Shown here piece after piece: positions 38,452 to 51,672 of a DNA stretch of 64,000 nt. The stretch is taken from contig NC_134454.1 in NCBI RefSeq assembly GCF_030867145.1, forward strand, positions 53,733,830-53,797,829, written 5' to 3'. Within the stretch, counting starts at the first letter, position 1. Every line of letters starts with the position of its first letter. The DNA comes from Opisthocomus hoazin (lineage: Eukaryota > Chordata > Aves > Opisthocomiformes > Opisthocomidae). The position numbers and the translations under genes were made by a program. The notes below the pieces were generated by a model that was not told the origin of the DNA, made no database searches, and saw only the letters and a program-made list of their open reading frames with translations.

Positions 38452-41400
38452 GTAGGCGGGCGGGCACGGCACCGGCCCGGCCGCGCCCGGCGAAAGGCAG
38501 CGCGAGGAGCTGCGGGGGGCTGGGAGCCGCGGCCGGCCCCCGTTGCGGCCTTCTGGCGGGGTGTCCTGGAGAGCAGCGGGGCTGCAAGCGAATGCCTGCG
38601 GGAGGCGGGGAGCCCCGTTGCGCTGGCGGCGGGGGAGCCTTAGGCCTGCCCGTTCAGCCGGCTGCCGCCCGGGCCCGCGTGGGCGTGAGTCGTGAGCTTG
38701 CGGCCCGAAAGGCCCTCCGTGAGCCGGGGAGTTGTCACGGGGAGGACCAGAGTAAAGCTGCGCGGTGAGGGCGGGAAGCGGACGTCCCCTACCTGAGGAG
38801 AGAGCTGTTTGCTCTGCTCCGAGCTGGTAGCTGCCTGGCCTTACATCAGACCTCTTGAGGTCCCGAGAATTTATTTTGAACAACTCCACCCGTCGTCCGT
38901 GTGAATGTCAGCTTTCACTCTGCGTCCTTTTGAAACAACTTTAAAAAAAGCCCGCGTGTTTGTTTTAAGGCTTTGAAAAAAGCCTTAAGCGGCTTCTCCG
39001 AGTAGTTACGCAGAAACACGTCTTTAGCTGTTTTATCGGTGCTTTTGCTACGCACGTTACCAGGGTTTGGTATTTTCACACGGTTGTTACAAAAGACCAT
39101 TGTGTTTTTTTTGTTTCTAAGCGAGGAAGAGGTAACGGTTTGCCATATATTCTTGGAACGTGCTCTGCGCTGGTAGCTGTGGTAGCGTAATAGGAGTGTG
39201 GGAGAGGGTGAAGACCAAGCAGTGTGCCTGAGCAGTAACAACACGAAAGTGGGACCTTTGTGTTACAGGCTAAACTGGAAGAGATTAATAAAATGCTAGA
39301 TGAGTATTCTAGAAGAGGCTTATCTGGTGCTAGTGCTGTGACATCAATATCCCTTTAGCGAACTTGACTGGGTTGTCAAAAAGAACTGAGAGGAGGGCAA
39401 GAAAGGACTAAATTAAAGCAGTGGCACCAAAGGTTGAGGTTTGGGTTTTGGGTGGTTTTCCTCCCATCAGGTGTTGTAGGACCGGTGCTGCAGGTTGAAC
39501 AGGCTGCCTTCCTGGGGCTCTAAGCAGCACTGGTGTTATTTATTGTGTGAGTCACTGCATGATTGCTGATAGGAGGGTATTTTCCTCTCTGGCCTCTACA
39601 CACGCAGGCAAAAAAAATTATCGTAGCGAGTTGGTCTATCAGGAAAGTCTTCAAAGAGAAACTGAGTTCTGACATCAGTTTTGTAATTGAATTAATCACT
39701 TCAATACCCACATGGCTGCTTTTCTTCCCTTTTTTAGTATTTTATGTCATACAGAACTGGCTACATAGTACTATGCACACAAATAAACATTTTTTTTTTA
39801 AAAAAGCTTTTGAAAGTAGGCAAGATTCACTGTGGTCAATTAACTGTGATATGGGACCGCGTCTTTTACCTTTCTGTTTCAAGCAAATGATTTCTTTTCT
39901 CACTGTGCCTGCCAGTTCGTGGAGATGGCTGAACACAAGGAAGAAGCTTCTTGAAGAAGATGCTTCCTGTTACGGGGTTAGATAGTGTGTGTAAAGGGAA
40001 AGGATGCGTTTTTTCCTTTGGTGTACTGTCATGTACAAATTCTGGTGCTAAGGGTTATGCAGGGGTCTTTTTAGCGAAGACTAGGCCTGATACTGCTATT
40101 TGAGAAATTTGAAAAGAAGTTAGACTAACAAAGACTAAGTGGTGATTAATGTCATAGTTTAGATACAGACTGTGCTGAATGATGACTGTTTTGCATCTCT
40201 GTCTTATGTAGTCCTGAATGATCAGACATGCCACAGGCGTTCAAGGTGCGATGAGGGAAAGGAAGAAATCGTAGGAGTTTGATCACATGGACTGATACAG
40301 GAGAAGGGCATTCTTCCTTTCCACCTCTCACTAGCTCAGTAGATCAGAAGAATGCTCAGAGCTGCTGAAAGAGGGTGGATCTCCTGTAAATCACTTCTAA
40401 TTTTAAAAATTTTTTTTAGGTAGTTGTCCTGTCTTGGACTACTGTTGTACACTGTCCAATGCAATACTACCTTGAAAGGCTGCAGAATGCATTTTAGCTT
40501 AAAATTTTCATGCTGCTGCATTTGTACACTGTATTAGCAGTGTTGAATATTAACTACGGTAGCTTGAGGTTGTACTGTGGGTGGAGTTGAGTTTGCAGTG
40601 TTATTGCTGCATCTCTCAGTGAAGCAGTATCCGTAGAGGATATTTATCTCATAATCTTTTGACTTTTCCCTGCTGGCAGTCATTACCTGGTTATTTTGTG
40701 GTTTTTTGAAAAGTGTTGTGCTCTCTAACACTGACCTTGCCATCCATTTTCTAATCTTAAAGACCATGGATCTGATTACTTGCATAACATACTGAAAGAT
40801 CCATCTGTCTTTCCGCTAATGGTCAGTCTTTACTACAGCGTTACTCTGGGATAGGCTAGTTGAGGTGAAACGCCCTTGCAGCAAAGTACACCGCCGGTCT
40901 GCTGTGTTTGGGTGAATGGTGCTGGGAAAGCTTGCATCCTAGGATGTACTGAAGGAAGAGCCAGGACAGGGTAGGACACGCTGCGTTGTTAGTTATTGAG
41001 TCTTGGAATATGCTATGGGTGCTTGCTTTAAACAGTATATTCCAGAACAGCTGTTTGTGGGACTGAGCTGAGGAATATACATTATGTTACGAAGATACAA
41101 TTTTTACGTAAAATATCTTACATAAGTCAGTAAGGAAGATGGAGTAGTTCTGGAGATGAAAGCAAATAGCATTCAATGAGAACATTTAGAACTCCGTGGT
41201 AATAAGATGGTAAACCACGAAGTGATTCATATTTACATCCAAATGACTGATCTGTTTCTCCATTTCTTTCCTCTCATTAAGGATGCCCCAGATGGTAATC
41301 CACATTTCCCTAATTTTTGGAGGTTATTAACTCTGAACCTCAGCATTGCCATCGTGTTGATGTCAGCTACTTCTTCAGCTGCCTGTATGGATAAATAACT

Positions 41401-44400
41401 TGTTTTGGTGGAGACACTGATCAAGACTGTGGAAAGGCAGTAGGAACAGAACAGGTGAATGCAGAGCTTAAATGCTGAGTTAGTGATGGTGACTTCACAG
41501 AATCACAATGGTAGGGGTTGGAAGGGACCTCTGTGGGTCATCTAGTCCAACCCCCCTGCCGAAACAGGGTCACCTACAGCAGGCTGCACAGGACCTTGTC
41601 CAGGCGGGTCTTGAATATCTCCAGAGAAGGAGACTCCACAACCTCCCTGGGCAGCCTGTTCCAGTGCTCCGTCACCCTCAGAGTGAAGAAGTTCTTCCTC
41701 ACGTTCAGACGGAACTTCCTGTGCCCATTGCCCCTTGTCCTGTTCCTGGGCACTACTGAAAAGAGCTTGGCCCCATCCTCCTGACACCCACCCTTCAGAT
41801 ATTTGTAAGTATATATTAGGTCCCCTCGCAGCCTTCTCTTCTTCACTTGAAGCCCAGAGGGGAGATACAGATAAACCAGTATTTTGGTTAGCTATATGGC
41901 TAGCTGGAATTGTCAGATAGCAGTATTGGAGTTTGGTTAGTTTCTGTTCTTGCTGGCGGCATAGAGTAGCTTGGTAGGCTGAAGTCTACTCTCTAGCCAC
42001 CCCTGTTAGTCTGGCTTCAGCAGTGTGTTCAGGCCTGGGTTACAGCCTTAAGAAGAGGAGCAAGCATAGTATCTGTTCTGGACTCTAACCTAACTCGGGG
42101 GGTGGCAGGGGGCAGGGAGAGGGAGAGCAAGCGAGAGAGAGAGCGTGTGTGTGCGTGTTCAGTTCTGTGTGGGGAACAGGATGGGAGCTGACTGTTGGTC
42201 TTTCCAAGTGTGTACATTCTCACGCTGCTTACTTGCATATTTTCAGGTCCATGGTCACTGATCTGAAAAAAACTAAACATCTTGGTCTCCAAGATGACCA
42301 TTTGGAATTGGGCTTACAGAAAGCTTTTGATTTCCTGTGTTTGAGAGTCCATAGCAGTGAAATACGAAAAGGACTTAAATGCTAGCTGTGTAGCCATCCA
42401 TATGTAACCAGTATGGATGTACAGAAGACTTTAAGACTTTGGTTAAAATGTTAAGCATACCTCTCTTCAGAAAGATATAAGAAAATATCTGTGTAGAAAA
42501 TGGAATTCAGAGTAATACTGATACAGCATGGGAGCAAGTGAAGCTCTCTGGGGGACTTGATTTCAGCCTGTGAAGTGCGTTAGAACCCTGAAGAGCTGGT
42601 GTCTCGTATCATGGTTTCACATTTGTTAGTCTGCACTGACCTACTCTAACTGCTTTGTAGTCATGCGCTGGAGATCCTGTGGAGTTTTGTTTTTCTGAGA
42701 AGTGTAGTTATTCAGAAATGCTGCGTTCAGCCTAGATGAATGAAGCAGCATCGCCTGTGCTTCTGACAAGGAAGTTTGTGGGTGACATTGACATTGCATT
42801 CATTTACACCAGAATGGACCAGTGGTGTGTGCTCAGTAGTAGAAGTCTACTTCCAATAGAGTAAATGAAAATACCCATAGGTTCACACATAATTAGAAAC
42901 TTCCAAGCAGACAGTGAGGCTTCTTTGAAAAGAAGTGGGGCTGCTTTGAAACCCCATCATTACATCTTACTTGTGAGTGCTTTAACGCTAGCTTAAGCTA
43001 GGGGTGATTTTGTGTGTCATGTTAGTAGGTGTAGGTGTGTGTGTTTAATACATGCTGAACTGCTTTTGGTGGCTTGTTAAATGATTTAATGTTGGGTTAC
43101 GTGAGCATACAGAGGATGCTGTTTCGTTGATGCAGTTGACCTGACAGTGTGTATATAATATACACATGGAATATTTTGTGACTATACTTTAAGCCTGTTG
43201 TGTGTGTCTGTATTGCATAACTGAAATTTATCTGGACAATACACAGACATACTGCAAGTGCTGGACGAGTTGCACTTTTCCTTGGAGGGAAGTATGGCAA
43301 AAGAAGAGAGGGAAGAGCTGTTGACTAAAACAGGGAAATGAGCATGTAAAAAAAATAATAGGAAAAACTGCTGACAGAAACAGAATCTGACCTGTCAGGT
43401 TAGTTATCACACCAAGAAATCCGTTTCCAACCATAAGCACTACCACTTGTTTGTGTATGAGAGCTAACTACCCACGTAAAAGCCGAGCAGAAACGTTGGA
43501 AGGGAATAATGAAGTTGATAAACCTTGTTCAGGTTTTTGTGTGGATTGCTGGGGTTTTTGTATGCTTAAAGGAAAACAAGCCATTAAGTGGGTGAAAGGA
43601 AGAAAATACATATATATGAAAGTTTAAACAGTGTGCAAGATACATTAAAAAGTGAATACTAATAGGAAGAGTAAGCAGAAGAGAGATTTCCGTTATGTAA
43701 CTAATAACTTCCCCATTTTGGCTGGGAACTGAGATACCAGGAAAGTTTCTCTTCCAGTTTGCTATGAGAGCTTACTGTCACACGTTCTTTGGAGATTTCA
43801 AAAATCTGAAAGAACAGCTTATCCAAGTCTAATTTGGGACACCCTGCCTTGCTTCTTCAAGTCTGCATTGCTTTTGAAAGTGATATGATATTTTCTTTTG
43901 ATCAAAGGAAATAGTGAATTTAGCGTAGAAAACTGCAGTAAATTATCTGTTAGTAATAGTAACGTTTAAGTATCAGGCATTTTTTCTGAGCAAAAGAAAC
44001 ACAGAAGACAAACAAAAGTCAAGGTTAAAGTCTGTAGATCTCCCTGCTTGCTTGCTTTACACCAATCCATCATTCTATATCAACTTTCTAAATCAACAGC
44101 CCGGTGGAAGGACTGTAGAGTTGTATCTTTTTCATACTCGGATATGCTGAGCCAAGGATTAACTACACCACCCCATACTTGAAGTGCTAACAATGAGTAA
44201 AAAATACAGGAAGTTGCTGGAGGGGAGGAAGAGACTGTGCTGCATGTGTGCCTGTTAGAAGGAGGAAATTGGAACTTAACAGCTGTTGTCTTTCTTCCAG
44301 TTGTTGCCTCCTGAGCTGGTACCACGTAGTTTCTTTGAGCTGCTGTGTAAGATTTATGGTCCTACAGGTGACTGGCCTGAAAAGTCCAGGTATCTTTATG

Positions 44401-47400
44401 CCAGAATCAGGATCTTAAGTTACACAGAAATGTGGTCTTCATAGCTACAATCTAATCTGGTGTCAGAAAGACACTTCGGCAGCATTTTGGTCAATATTCT
44501 TAGTCTTTATCTTTGCACTGGATATTTGAGGTGTCGCTGATCATACTAAGAAGACTGAACAGTTCAAATGTGACGGTGCAGAAGTGATCTAAATACACAA
44601 ACCAGCTCTGGTAGAGATTCGTTGCCATTATGTGGATAATGTGATTGTTCCTGTGCAATTGAATTACATTAACTTTATTTTACTTTGGAGCTGTGTTACT
44701 TGCCTTCTAGAGACCTTTTTCAATGGTGAAACAATGTGTCAATATAGAGGGAGGACTAATCTTCGCGAGGAGGGCATCGGATAAGCTGCAGGGCTTTGTT
44801 GTTTGAAGCGAAGGCGAAGAACTCCCAGTAATACAGTGTTCATGCCACATGACCAGTCTCTTGGCCTTGCTGCGAGGTGGTGTTTTCATGCAAAGATCTG
44901 TAGTAGGAGTAACACGAACTGGCATCGTTGGAATTTGGGATGGCCTCTGTTTTAAGTTTGTCTGATAAAAAAACAACAAAAAAAGAAATGTATCACTGTA
45001 TGATTGTTGTATATTCTGGAGCCAGATGATAAGCATATTGGGAGGGGAAAGAGCTTTATAAAGCTCCATTAATAATAATTATCCATATTTCCTTGTTCTA
45101 TAGCAAATATTTAGCAGAATTTGTAATAGGCTGCTTGTTTGACAAACTTTGGATTTCCTTCAGATGAGAGGTGAGAGCAGTTCCTATTTTGTTCTTCTGC
45201 TCTGTTTACGCCACATGCAGTCCTGAGCGGGGGCCTCTTGCATTCCAAGTGCATTACGCATTGCTGAGCCTGTCCCTGCATCACTTAGTAACAGGGCTCC
45301 TGTGCCCAGCCGTGATGTCGGGGCGTATTGTTGGAAGCGAGGTACTTTTCAGCAAGGAAGCTGGCTCCCTTCGGAAAGACAGCCAGCTCTCTTTAGCTTA
45401 AACTGTTGCAGTCTGTTGATGTTTATTGGGTTCTGCCTGAGCAATGCTAAAAATAGTTGATCGCAATAAAGAACACCTGGGAATACAAACTACAGTGTTT
45501 GTGTCTTTCTCCCCTCCTGCATTATTAATTAATGCAAATCAGGAGAGTGAGAGGGAGAACTGGGAAGTTGGGGCTAATTAGCAGGTTATTAGAAGCTTAT
45601 TCAGGCTGTACTACTTGGAGCCTTACTTGGTGCTAGTCAGGCACTGAAATAGAGGCTTATCTTCAAATTGCATGAATTTTGAAAGAATTAACACGGTCAG
45701 TGCTGACAGCAGTTTGAATTGCCAGCCCTTTAACAGCTATCTATTGAGAACTTACCAGTGATTTTCTGCTTTCAGAAAGTTTCCTCATTAACCAAATGTT
45801 TGTGTTTCTTGGAAAATTTAATTCATAATGCGTGGCTGACATCAGAACTGCAGCTTTCTGTGTTCAATATTCAAGCATTCTGCAAAACCTTTTTTCTTTT
45901 TCTTTCTTTCTCTTGTTTTTTTTTTTTTAACACACCGTCTGTATTCAATCATTTGAAAAAGAGTTCAGTGTCTTTTAACTGAACCAGCCAAAAAATAGCA
46001 CACCGTCAGTTAACTGTACCATGGGAAAACTCATACTGAATGATTGAAGTTTGATAAAAATGGAAACAATGGAGAACGAGTCCCATGGTATAGTCTCACT
46101 CGTAAGTAGCATTTCCTATGCCACATAGGTTTTTCAGAATAGAATAAGATAGTGTATTTTTAAAGCTAGGCTTGTTCTTTTGCCTAGTGTGTTGGAGTAG
46201 TAAGAAGCTCTTGTGGGTCATAAAAAAGGAAATTACTTCAGAAGCTACTGTATACATAGAACAACTTTTCAGTTTATTTGTAAAAGAATAACATAAGCTC
46301 TAATCCCAATTAATGCAGAATCTGTTCCAATGAACTTTCAGGTGTTAGAAGATATAGATGTGTTTTAGACCATGTTAATAGTGTAAATTTGGTGTGGTAG
46401 CCATTTTTATGCTGTCTTAGAAAAGGCAAAATAGAATTTTTTTGGCTATATGCAGTTTTTAAAATTGTGACATAGCTATTTTTAAAGTTCTGAATGAATG
46501 CACATAACCGTGTGATAGATGAAGTTACTGCTGACTCTTTCAGATAGAGAAGAAATAAAAGTAGGTTGAATGTGCAAGTATATATTGCTTGTTATTATAT
46601 ATATATTATATATATAATATATTTTATATATATATTGCTTGTTAGTACATATTGCTTGTTGTTGCAGTGTGGTTTGCTACTACTTCGCATCTCAGAATAA
46701 CTTCTCTTGTGCAAATGGTACTGGCCAGTTAAAATTTTGTGTTCCTGAGTGAACTAAACACAAAATGTTGTAGAAGATCTTAAGGTACAGTTTGCTTTGT
46801 CTTGAAAGTATACCATAGTTTAAATGACCATTTTGAGGATTTTATCTTAGATACCTGAGAGCAACAATGTGTTTTTCAGCAAGGAAATTTATGGTGAAAG
46901 AGACATTGAATGATCTGACTGCAAATAATGTGTGGATTCTACTTCATTGTGATCTGAGAAAAAATCCTGAGACTACTTACTTAAAGTATGTAGTATAACG
47001 TTAGCTTGAGAAATAGTAAGTTAAATGTTAAGTCTTGTGAGTTGTCTCCTTTGGAAGACAATAGCAACAATATGGCAACATAATTAAGTACTACTATTAA
47101 AAATATTAAAATTATGATAATAATAATGAAGACTGCCTCGAGGTAAAAGACTACCTCAGCACTCTTTCCACTGAAGAAAATTACTAGCAGTAAATGTATA
47201 TGAAATGCTTATGTTAATATCAAACAAATGTCTTTCTAAATACTGTATTAATAACAAGATGGGTGGAAACACTTTCCAAGCAAGATCATACTCAGTAGGA
47301 AATCTCCAATATGTTCTTATTTTAATTTTTATTTACTTATTCAGAAAATAAATGCTAAGCTGCATGATGGAGTGTGTCAGCATTGCAAAGGTATCTTGGA

Positions 47401-50400
47401 GTGGCGGGTAAAATTCAGCAAGTACAAACTACTATCAAAACCTAAAAAATGGTGAGTTAAGCCGCTTTGTGTTAATCACTAATAGCGTAGTTTGTGAACT
47501 TTTTGGAAAATATTCTAGTTCTGGAAACTCACAAGTAGTAGCTACTACTATATGACAGCCTTCAAATTTGGAGTCTGTAATGACAGTATATATGCAATGT
47601 TAGTTTTCTAATTCCTTAGTCTTTTATCTTAAACTTCTGAAAAGGAAACACAGTGGAAAAGCAGCCGCTTCCCTCTTCACTGTTGAAATGCTTGAACTGT
47701 GGACCTGTAAGTTTCCAAAACCATCTGTGTGTCATCCTGAACAAAAAATCAAACCTGAGCCAGTTGTAACACAATTTTCCAGAGCCTCATTGCAAGTCAA
47801 TACTAGAGGAATCTGTATATCTCTTAACTTTTGTAGTTCACAAAGACTATCTCGCAGAGAAATGAGGAGAGGAGGGCTTTAATTTTGTGTCATATCAAAA
47901 CTCATCAGCAACACTGTTCTCAGCATTACTGAGGCCTCAATTACCATAAAATGTTTGCAGTACATGCATTTCACTACCTCTTGGAATGTTCTCTCTTTCT
48001 GTATATGAAGCTATAGTCCTAAATATTAAATGTTTAGCATTGTTTGCATACAGTTCTCTATTAAGTGTTCTTGGATAAGTACATAGCAAAGGCGATAAAT
48101 AACCTGTCACAAACCTATAAATTATTTTAATTTTCTGATGTGGATACTCTGTGCTTCCTTTTTACTGGCTCAGCTGCAGAGGTCCTTATCTCTGTGGCTG
48201 CAGACACAGCCAGTGTTTCAACAATGAGATGCTGAACTCAAAGAAACTACAGCTGGGCTGTGGTGTATGATGCAGCCAGCTTTATCAGAGCAGTTCACTC
48301 TATATTTGTGTGTTGTTCTCAGTTACATACTTCTGAATATTCTTACTTCTTCATGCTTTTGAACTGTTTGAAGAGGTTCTGTAAATGTATGTGTGCAGTT
48401 CCCTGAATGACAGTGTATTTTATTTTGATTTTCAGTAGGTTAAAAGGGAAGGAATGTTTCTTCATACTATATCCACCACTTGTGAGAAGTTTTACTTTTT
48501 AATATGGAACCATATGGACCAAATATTTTGGTTTTAGCAAATAAGTTCACCCTTTCATGTAAAAAAAAAAAATTGATTAGGTAGAAGTCTCACTGGTTCT
48601 CAGAGTAAACCGTCTCTGTTCTCGTTACTGTGAATAAAGTTGGGATTTGTCTCTTAATTCTTTCTCAAATGACTGTGTGCATCCTGTTTAAAAGGGATGA
48701 GCTGTAACAAATCATGGGATGGTGGATCTGTTTCTTTTGTCTCTGCCTACCCCGAAAGGAGAATAAGCAGGCAAAAAGTGTGTAAATCAGAGGAGCATTT
48801 GAAATGGAATAAGTGCCATTGTGGCACAGCTGCTTATGACAAAATATGTGATGTTTTCTGTCATATTTTTGAATGAATAAATTGAGCTGCAGACCGTTCT
48901 AGCTCTACAGGTGGTGGTTTCTAGCCCAGCATACAGCAGCAAGAATGGCTGAGTGGTTCATTGTTCTGAAAGGGCAAGATTATGAAGATTTTCAATGGGT
49001 GAAGCTTCTAGGTGGAATAAACACGCTATAGACATTAAAAATGTGACTATGGAAAAAAAAAGGGAACTCTTCACATCACAGATGATGGGAACAGAGGACC
49101 TCTCTGTACCTCAGCTTGTTTTTAGTTTTTTAACATCTTCAAAATTATGATTGTTAGTACAACCATGTTATCCCTACTTTACTTTTATTTCAAATATTTA
49201 ATTATTAAAAATTAAACTATTTAAAGAAAAAAAGTGTATCCTATATCCACCTTGCATTGATAGCGCCCCTGTTTGGTATGACATGTACTGGAAGAGCTGT
49301 AGACATTTTTTAATACTAATGAAACTCAACACAGAAGAAAGAAAAAAACCCTCCAAACTGAACAGGTATTTCCAGTGACATCTAACTGTAGGTTTTTCCT
49401 GTGAGAGAAGGGAAGACCAGAAACACTAGGCAGTTCAAACCTTGCTTTTGTCAAATGTGTCTCACAACAATTCTTGCGATTTTACAGCTTCTTAAGAAAT
49501 TGGATGTGCACATCATAAAAATGAAAGCTTAGCAGAGCCTACGTGAAGATAGTAGGGAGGAGACAATAGTGGTTTGAGAAAGTGTGTAAAAATACTGTTT
49601 CACTAGATGCTAGTTAGTGCATCTCTCCTTGTAAGGCATGCAAAGGCACTTGGTATTTTTCTTCAGCCTGTTTTAGCCAAATCTGCAAATCCACTGTTCA
49701 GAACTGTATGCTAAATCTTTTGAGTGCCTGAGGAACCAAGAAAGTGTGTCTTTTAGGACAGCTGCATTACGTGGGATGTATAGTTCTGGGTTCTCTTCTC
49801 CAAAAATACAAGGCTTTACACATGTCAGCCAAATGTTAAGCTGTGTCATTTTAGAAATAGCCAAAACCCTCTAACTAGGTTGGATTTGTTCAGAATACAA
49901 TTCCATGCAGGCTTGTGTTCACAGAAGGCGAAGTCCAGTACTGGCTTTGTTTATACTCTGAGAAGTGCAAGAGGAAGACACCGTAGTATTTGAATGGAAA
50001 GCTTTTTATTTGTAAAATGCATGCCCCTTTTCATACCATATTCTTACTTTCTTTTATTGTTAAAACCAGAAGAAGAATTTATGTAGCTTTTAAAGTAAAA
50101 CTACTTACTGAAATGAATAGAAATGTTGCTTCTGTGCCTTTAAATGTAAAAATTCTTGATTTTATGTTTCTTTTTCAGTTCTTATTTTAATAATTCTTGC
50201 TGAAAAAGTTAAAGGAGAGGGAAGACTGGCAGTGATTTTGATAGTGCTGATTCTTAAAACACCATTTGTTTCATGTGAAACTAGTCTATAACATGTTGCT
50301 TCTCTTTGGAAGAATGTGTCTATATTGTCATTGAACACAGAATGTTTAGTAAGTGTCCACAAACATTTTTTTAATCATGATGTCTTTCTCTTCACAGTGT

Positions 50401-51405
50401 GAAGTGCCTCCAGAAGACTGTAAAAGATCCTTACCATATTATTTGTCGACCGTGTGCTGCTAAACTAGAAGTTTGTGCTAAATGTGGAAAAGAGGAAGAA
50501 ATAGTAATTCCGTAAGTAGCTCATAGGTTACATATTTTCAGTACTGCAGTGTTTCTTCTGCTTTTAATAAAGCTTGTTTGGAAACTGCCAAGAAGCTTTT
50601 GGACACTGTGCCATAGTCTGAATAATCCTGACAGGAATCAGTAGGTGTCATTACCCTCACTTTCGTCTGCTGAAATTAAGGGTGAAATGCCTGTTGATGT
50701 CAATACCAAAGGGTAAACTGCTTATCTTCCTTAGGAACAAAGCACTTCAAAATGGCTTTTGGTATACAGCATCAAAAAATGTGTGTAAGCCAATTTGCAT
50801 TTTGTCTGTCATTTGGTGATTCAATTACTAGTGAACAGAAAAACTAAACAAGGGCTGATATTAAACACAGTCACAGCAATATATTTAGCAGGCTTTTGGT
50901 TTTTTTTATTTTTTTGCAAGAGTTCTCTCTTTGTTGAGCATCCCGTATTAATTTACTAGTTTGTGACAACCGGCCAGGAGTTGGTTAGTTGGTCAAACTG
51001 TTCATATATACATATTTTTAATTTGCAGACTCTTTTTCCTTTACTATCTTTTATATCTTTCCTGTTCAACGTGAAAGTAACTTTAGGTTATTGTCCCTCT
51101 CCTCCTCCTCCCCACCTCCCACCCCCTTCCATCCTCAGTAGAATATTCTACCTTCCATCCCATACTTGTTTAAAAGAAAAATAAATTCCAAAAGTGAGTG
51201 GTGATAACATACTCTTGCTTTCTGCAGCATTGATAAAGGACAAGACAGAACTGAGAGTGTGACTACTAAAAATGGCCAAGAGAGCAGTGAGTTGGAGAAT
51301 GAGCTGGATTTTAATACAAACTTCAGTGATACAGACAGTGATGAAGATTCTGATGTGCTAGAAGAACGATTTAAAAGTATGAGTTTTGAAAGGACAGAGA
51401 TGTAA
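38350..51405 (+). CDS. C9orf85: C9orf85 homologue, DUF2039 zinc-ribbon-like protein (four exons)
   Basis: Joining 38350-38451, 47345-47451, 50398-50511 and 51228-51405 gives an intact 166-codon frame. It begins [14 protein letters not shown], as in vertebrate C9orf85 proteins, and keeps the family core [23 protein letters not shown] and LEVCAKCGK. Four CxxC pairs (Cys45/48, 70/73, 86/89, 96/99) could bind two zinc ions. The N-terminal third is basic and the tail from about residue 110 is acidic and poorly conserved, with a run [11 protein letters not shown]. No biochemical activity is established for the family, and I do not assign one; zinc binding is an inference. All junctions are GT-AG and in phase. 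The gene shares a divergent CpG-island promoter with ABHD17B, as in mammals. The first ATG in the island that gives the conserved N-terminus was taken as start. Confidence 0.94.
41496..41845 (-). mobile_element. CR1 LINE 3' fragment
   Basis: About 350 bp of the same CR1 type as 61748-62327, starting with CACAGAATCACA. On the minus strand it encodes the ORF2 tail [19 protein letters not shown] through [22 protein letters not shown]. About 12 bp is missing near 41722 between short TGTGCC repeats, which removes four codons but keeps the frame. It lies antisense in C9orf85 intron 1. Confidence 0.93.
46582..46660. repeat. AT-rich palindromic repeat with three ATATTGCTTGTT copies
   Basis: The word ATATTGCTTGTT occurs at 46582-46593, 46632-46643 and 46649-46660. 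The first two copies flank an almost pure TA/AT stretch that can fold on itself. It is a simple-repeat region within C9orf85 intron 1. Confidence 0.8.
47345..47451 (+). CDS. C9orf85: C9orf85 homologue, exon 2
   Basis: Acceptor TATTCAG, donor TG|GTGAGT. Encodes residues 35-69 and two bases of Cys70. It contains the first CxxC pair (VCQHC) and the conserved [12 protein letters not shown] segment. Confidence 0.94.
47452..50397 (+). other. C9orf85: C9orf85 intron 2
   Basis: A 2.9-kb AT-rich intron. No transposon, RNA gene or additional exon is recognised; open frames are short and unrelated. Confidence 0.7.
50398..50511 (+). CDS. C9orf85: C9orf85 homologue, exon 3
   Basis: Acceptor CTTCACAG, donor CC|GTAAGT. 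It completes Cys70 and encodes residues up to two bases of Pro108. It holds Cys73, Cys86/89 (CRPC) and Cys96/99 (CAKC), that is most of the zinc-ribbon-like core. Confidence 0.94.
50512..51227 (+). other. C9orf85: C9orf85 intron 3
   Basis: A 716-bp intron with a C/T-rich stretch about 100 bp before the acceptor (51092-51135). Nothing else is recognised. Confidence 0.75.
51228..51405 (+). CDS. C9orf85: C9orf85 homologue, exon 4 (last)
   Basis: Acceptor TTTCTGCAG. It completes Pro108 and encodes the acidic tail, ending FERTEM with TAA at 51403-51405. The tail is serine-, aspartate- and glutamate-rich and low in complexity, which fits the poor conservation of this end of the family. Confidence 0.92.
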
Positions 51406-51555
51406 AAGGTTGAATTTATACAAGAAACTATATGCAATCAAAAGTGGTAAGCCAATGTTTGCCTTAAACTGCTCTGAAAACCTGATTTGACATCTAAGGT
51501 CCTTGCGTCAAATGCTGGCACTGTGTATTATGATGCTTGTTGGGGGTTTTGTATA

Positions 51556-51561
51556 AATAAA
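51556..51561 (+). terminator. Polyadenylation signal (proximal) of C9orf85
   Basis: AATAAA 151 bases after the stop codon, followed by a T-rich stretch that could serve as downstream element. Confidence 0.65.
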
Positions 51562-51666
51562 TATTTTTTTGTATTAAGAGGAAAATGTTTTGTGAAGAGA
51601 GTCAGAAACTGAATCTTGAAGCATAGTTATTTCATGCACACATGTAACAACACCCTGTTTCTCTGG

Positions 51667-51672
51667 AATAAA
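51667..51672 (+). terminator. Polyadenylation signal (distal) of C9orf85
   Basis: AATAAA followed by a GT/T-rich segment (CTTTGTGTGATTG), a good downstream element. Confidence 0.7.

Larger units (their letters stand above)
37310..38790. promoter_or_regulatory. CpG island, bidirectional promoter of ABHD17B and C9orf85
   Basis: A sharply bounded block of about 1.5 kb with very high G+C and dense CpG dinucleotides in an AT-rich region. It contains the non-coding first exon of ABHD17B (minus) and the start exon of the C9orf85 homologue (plus), whose ATG lies 535 bp from the ABHD17B donor. Between them are GC boxes (38083-38090, 38096-38103), two CCAAT boxes (38126-38130, 38254-38258) and an ETS-like TTCCGG (38301-38306). 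No convincing TATA box lies between the genes. This is the usual architecture of a divergent housekeeping promoter. Exact start sites cannot be read from the sequence. Confidence 0.9.
38452..47344 (+). other. C9orf85: C9orf85 intron 1
   Basis: An 8.9-kb intron. It holds the right part of the CpG island, a perfect 10-bp hairpin (38965-38988), a CR1 fragment in antisense (41496-41845), and an AT-rich palindromic block near 46590-46660. No extra conserved exon is recognised. Confidence 0.8.
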
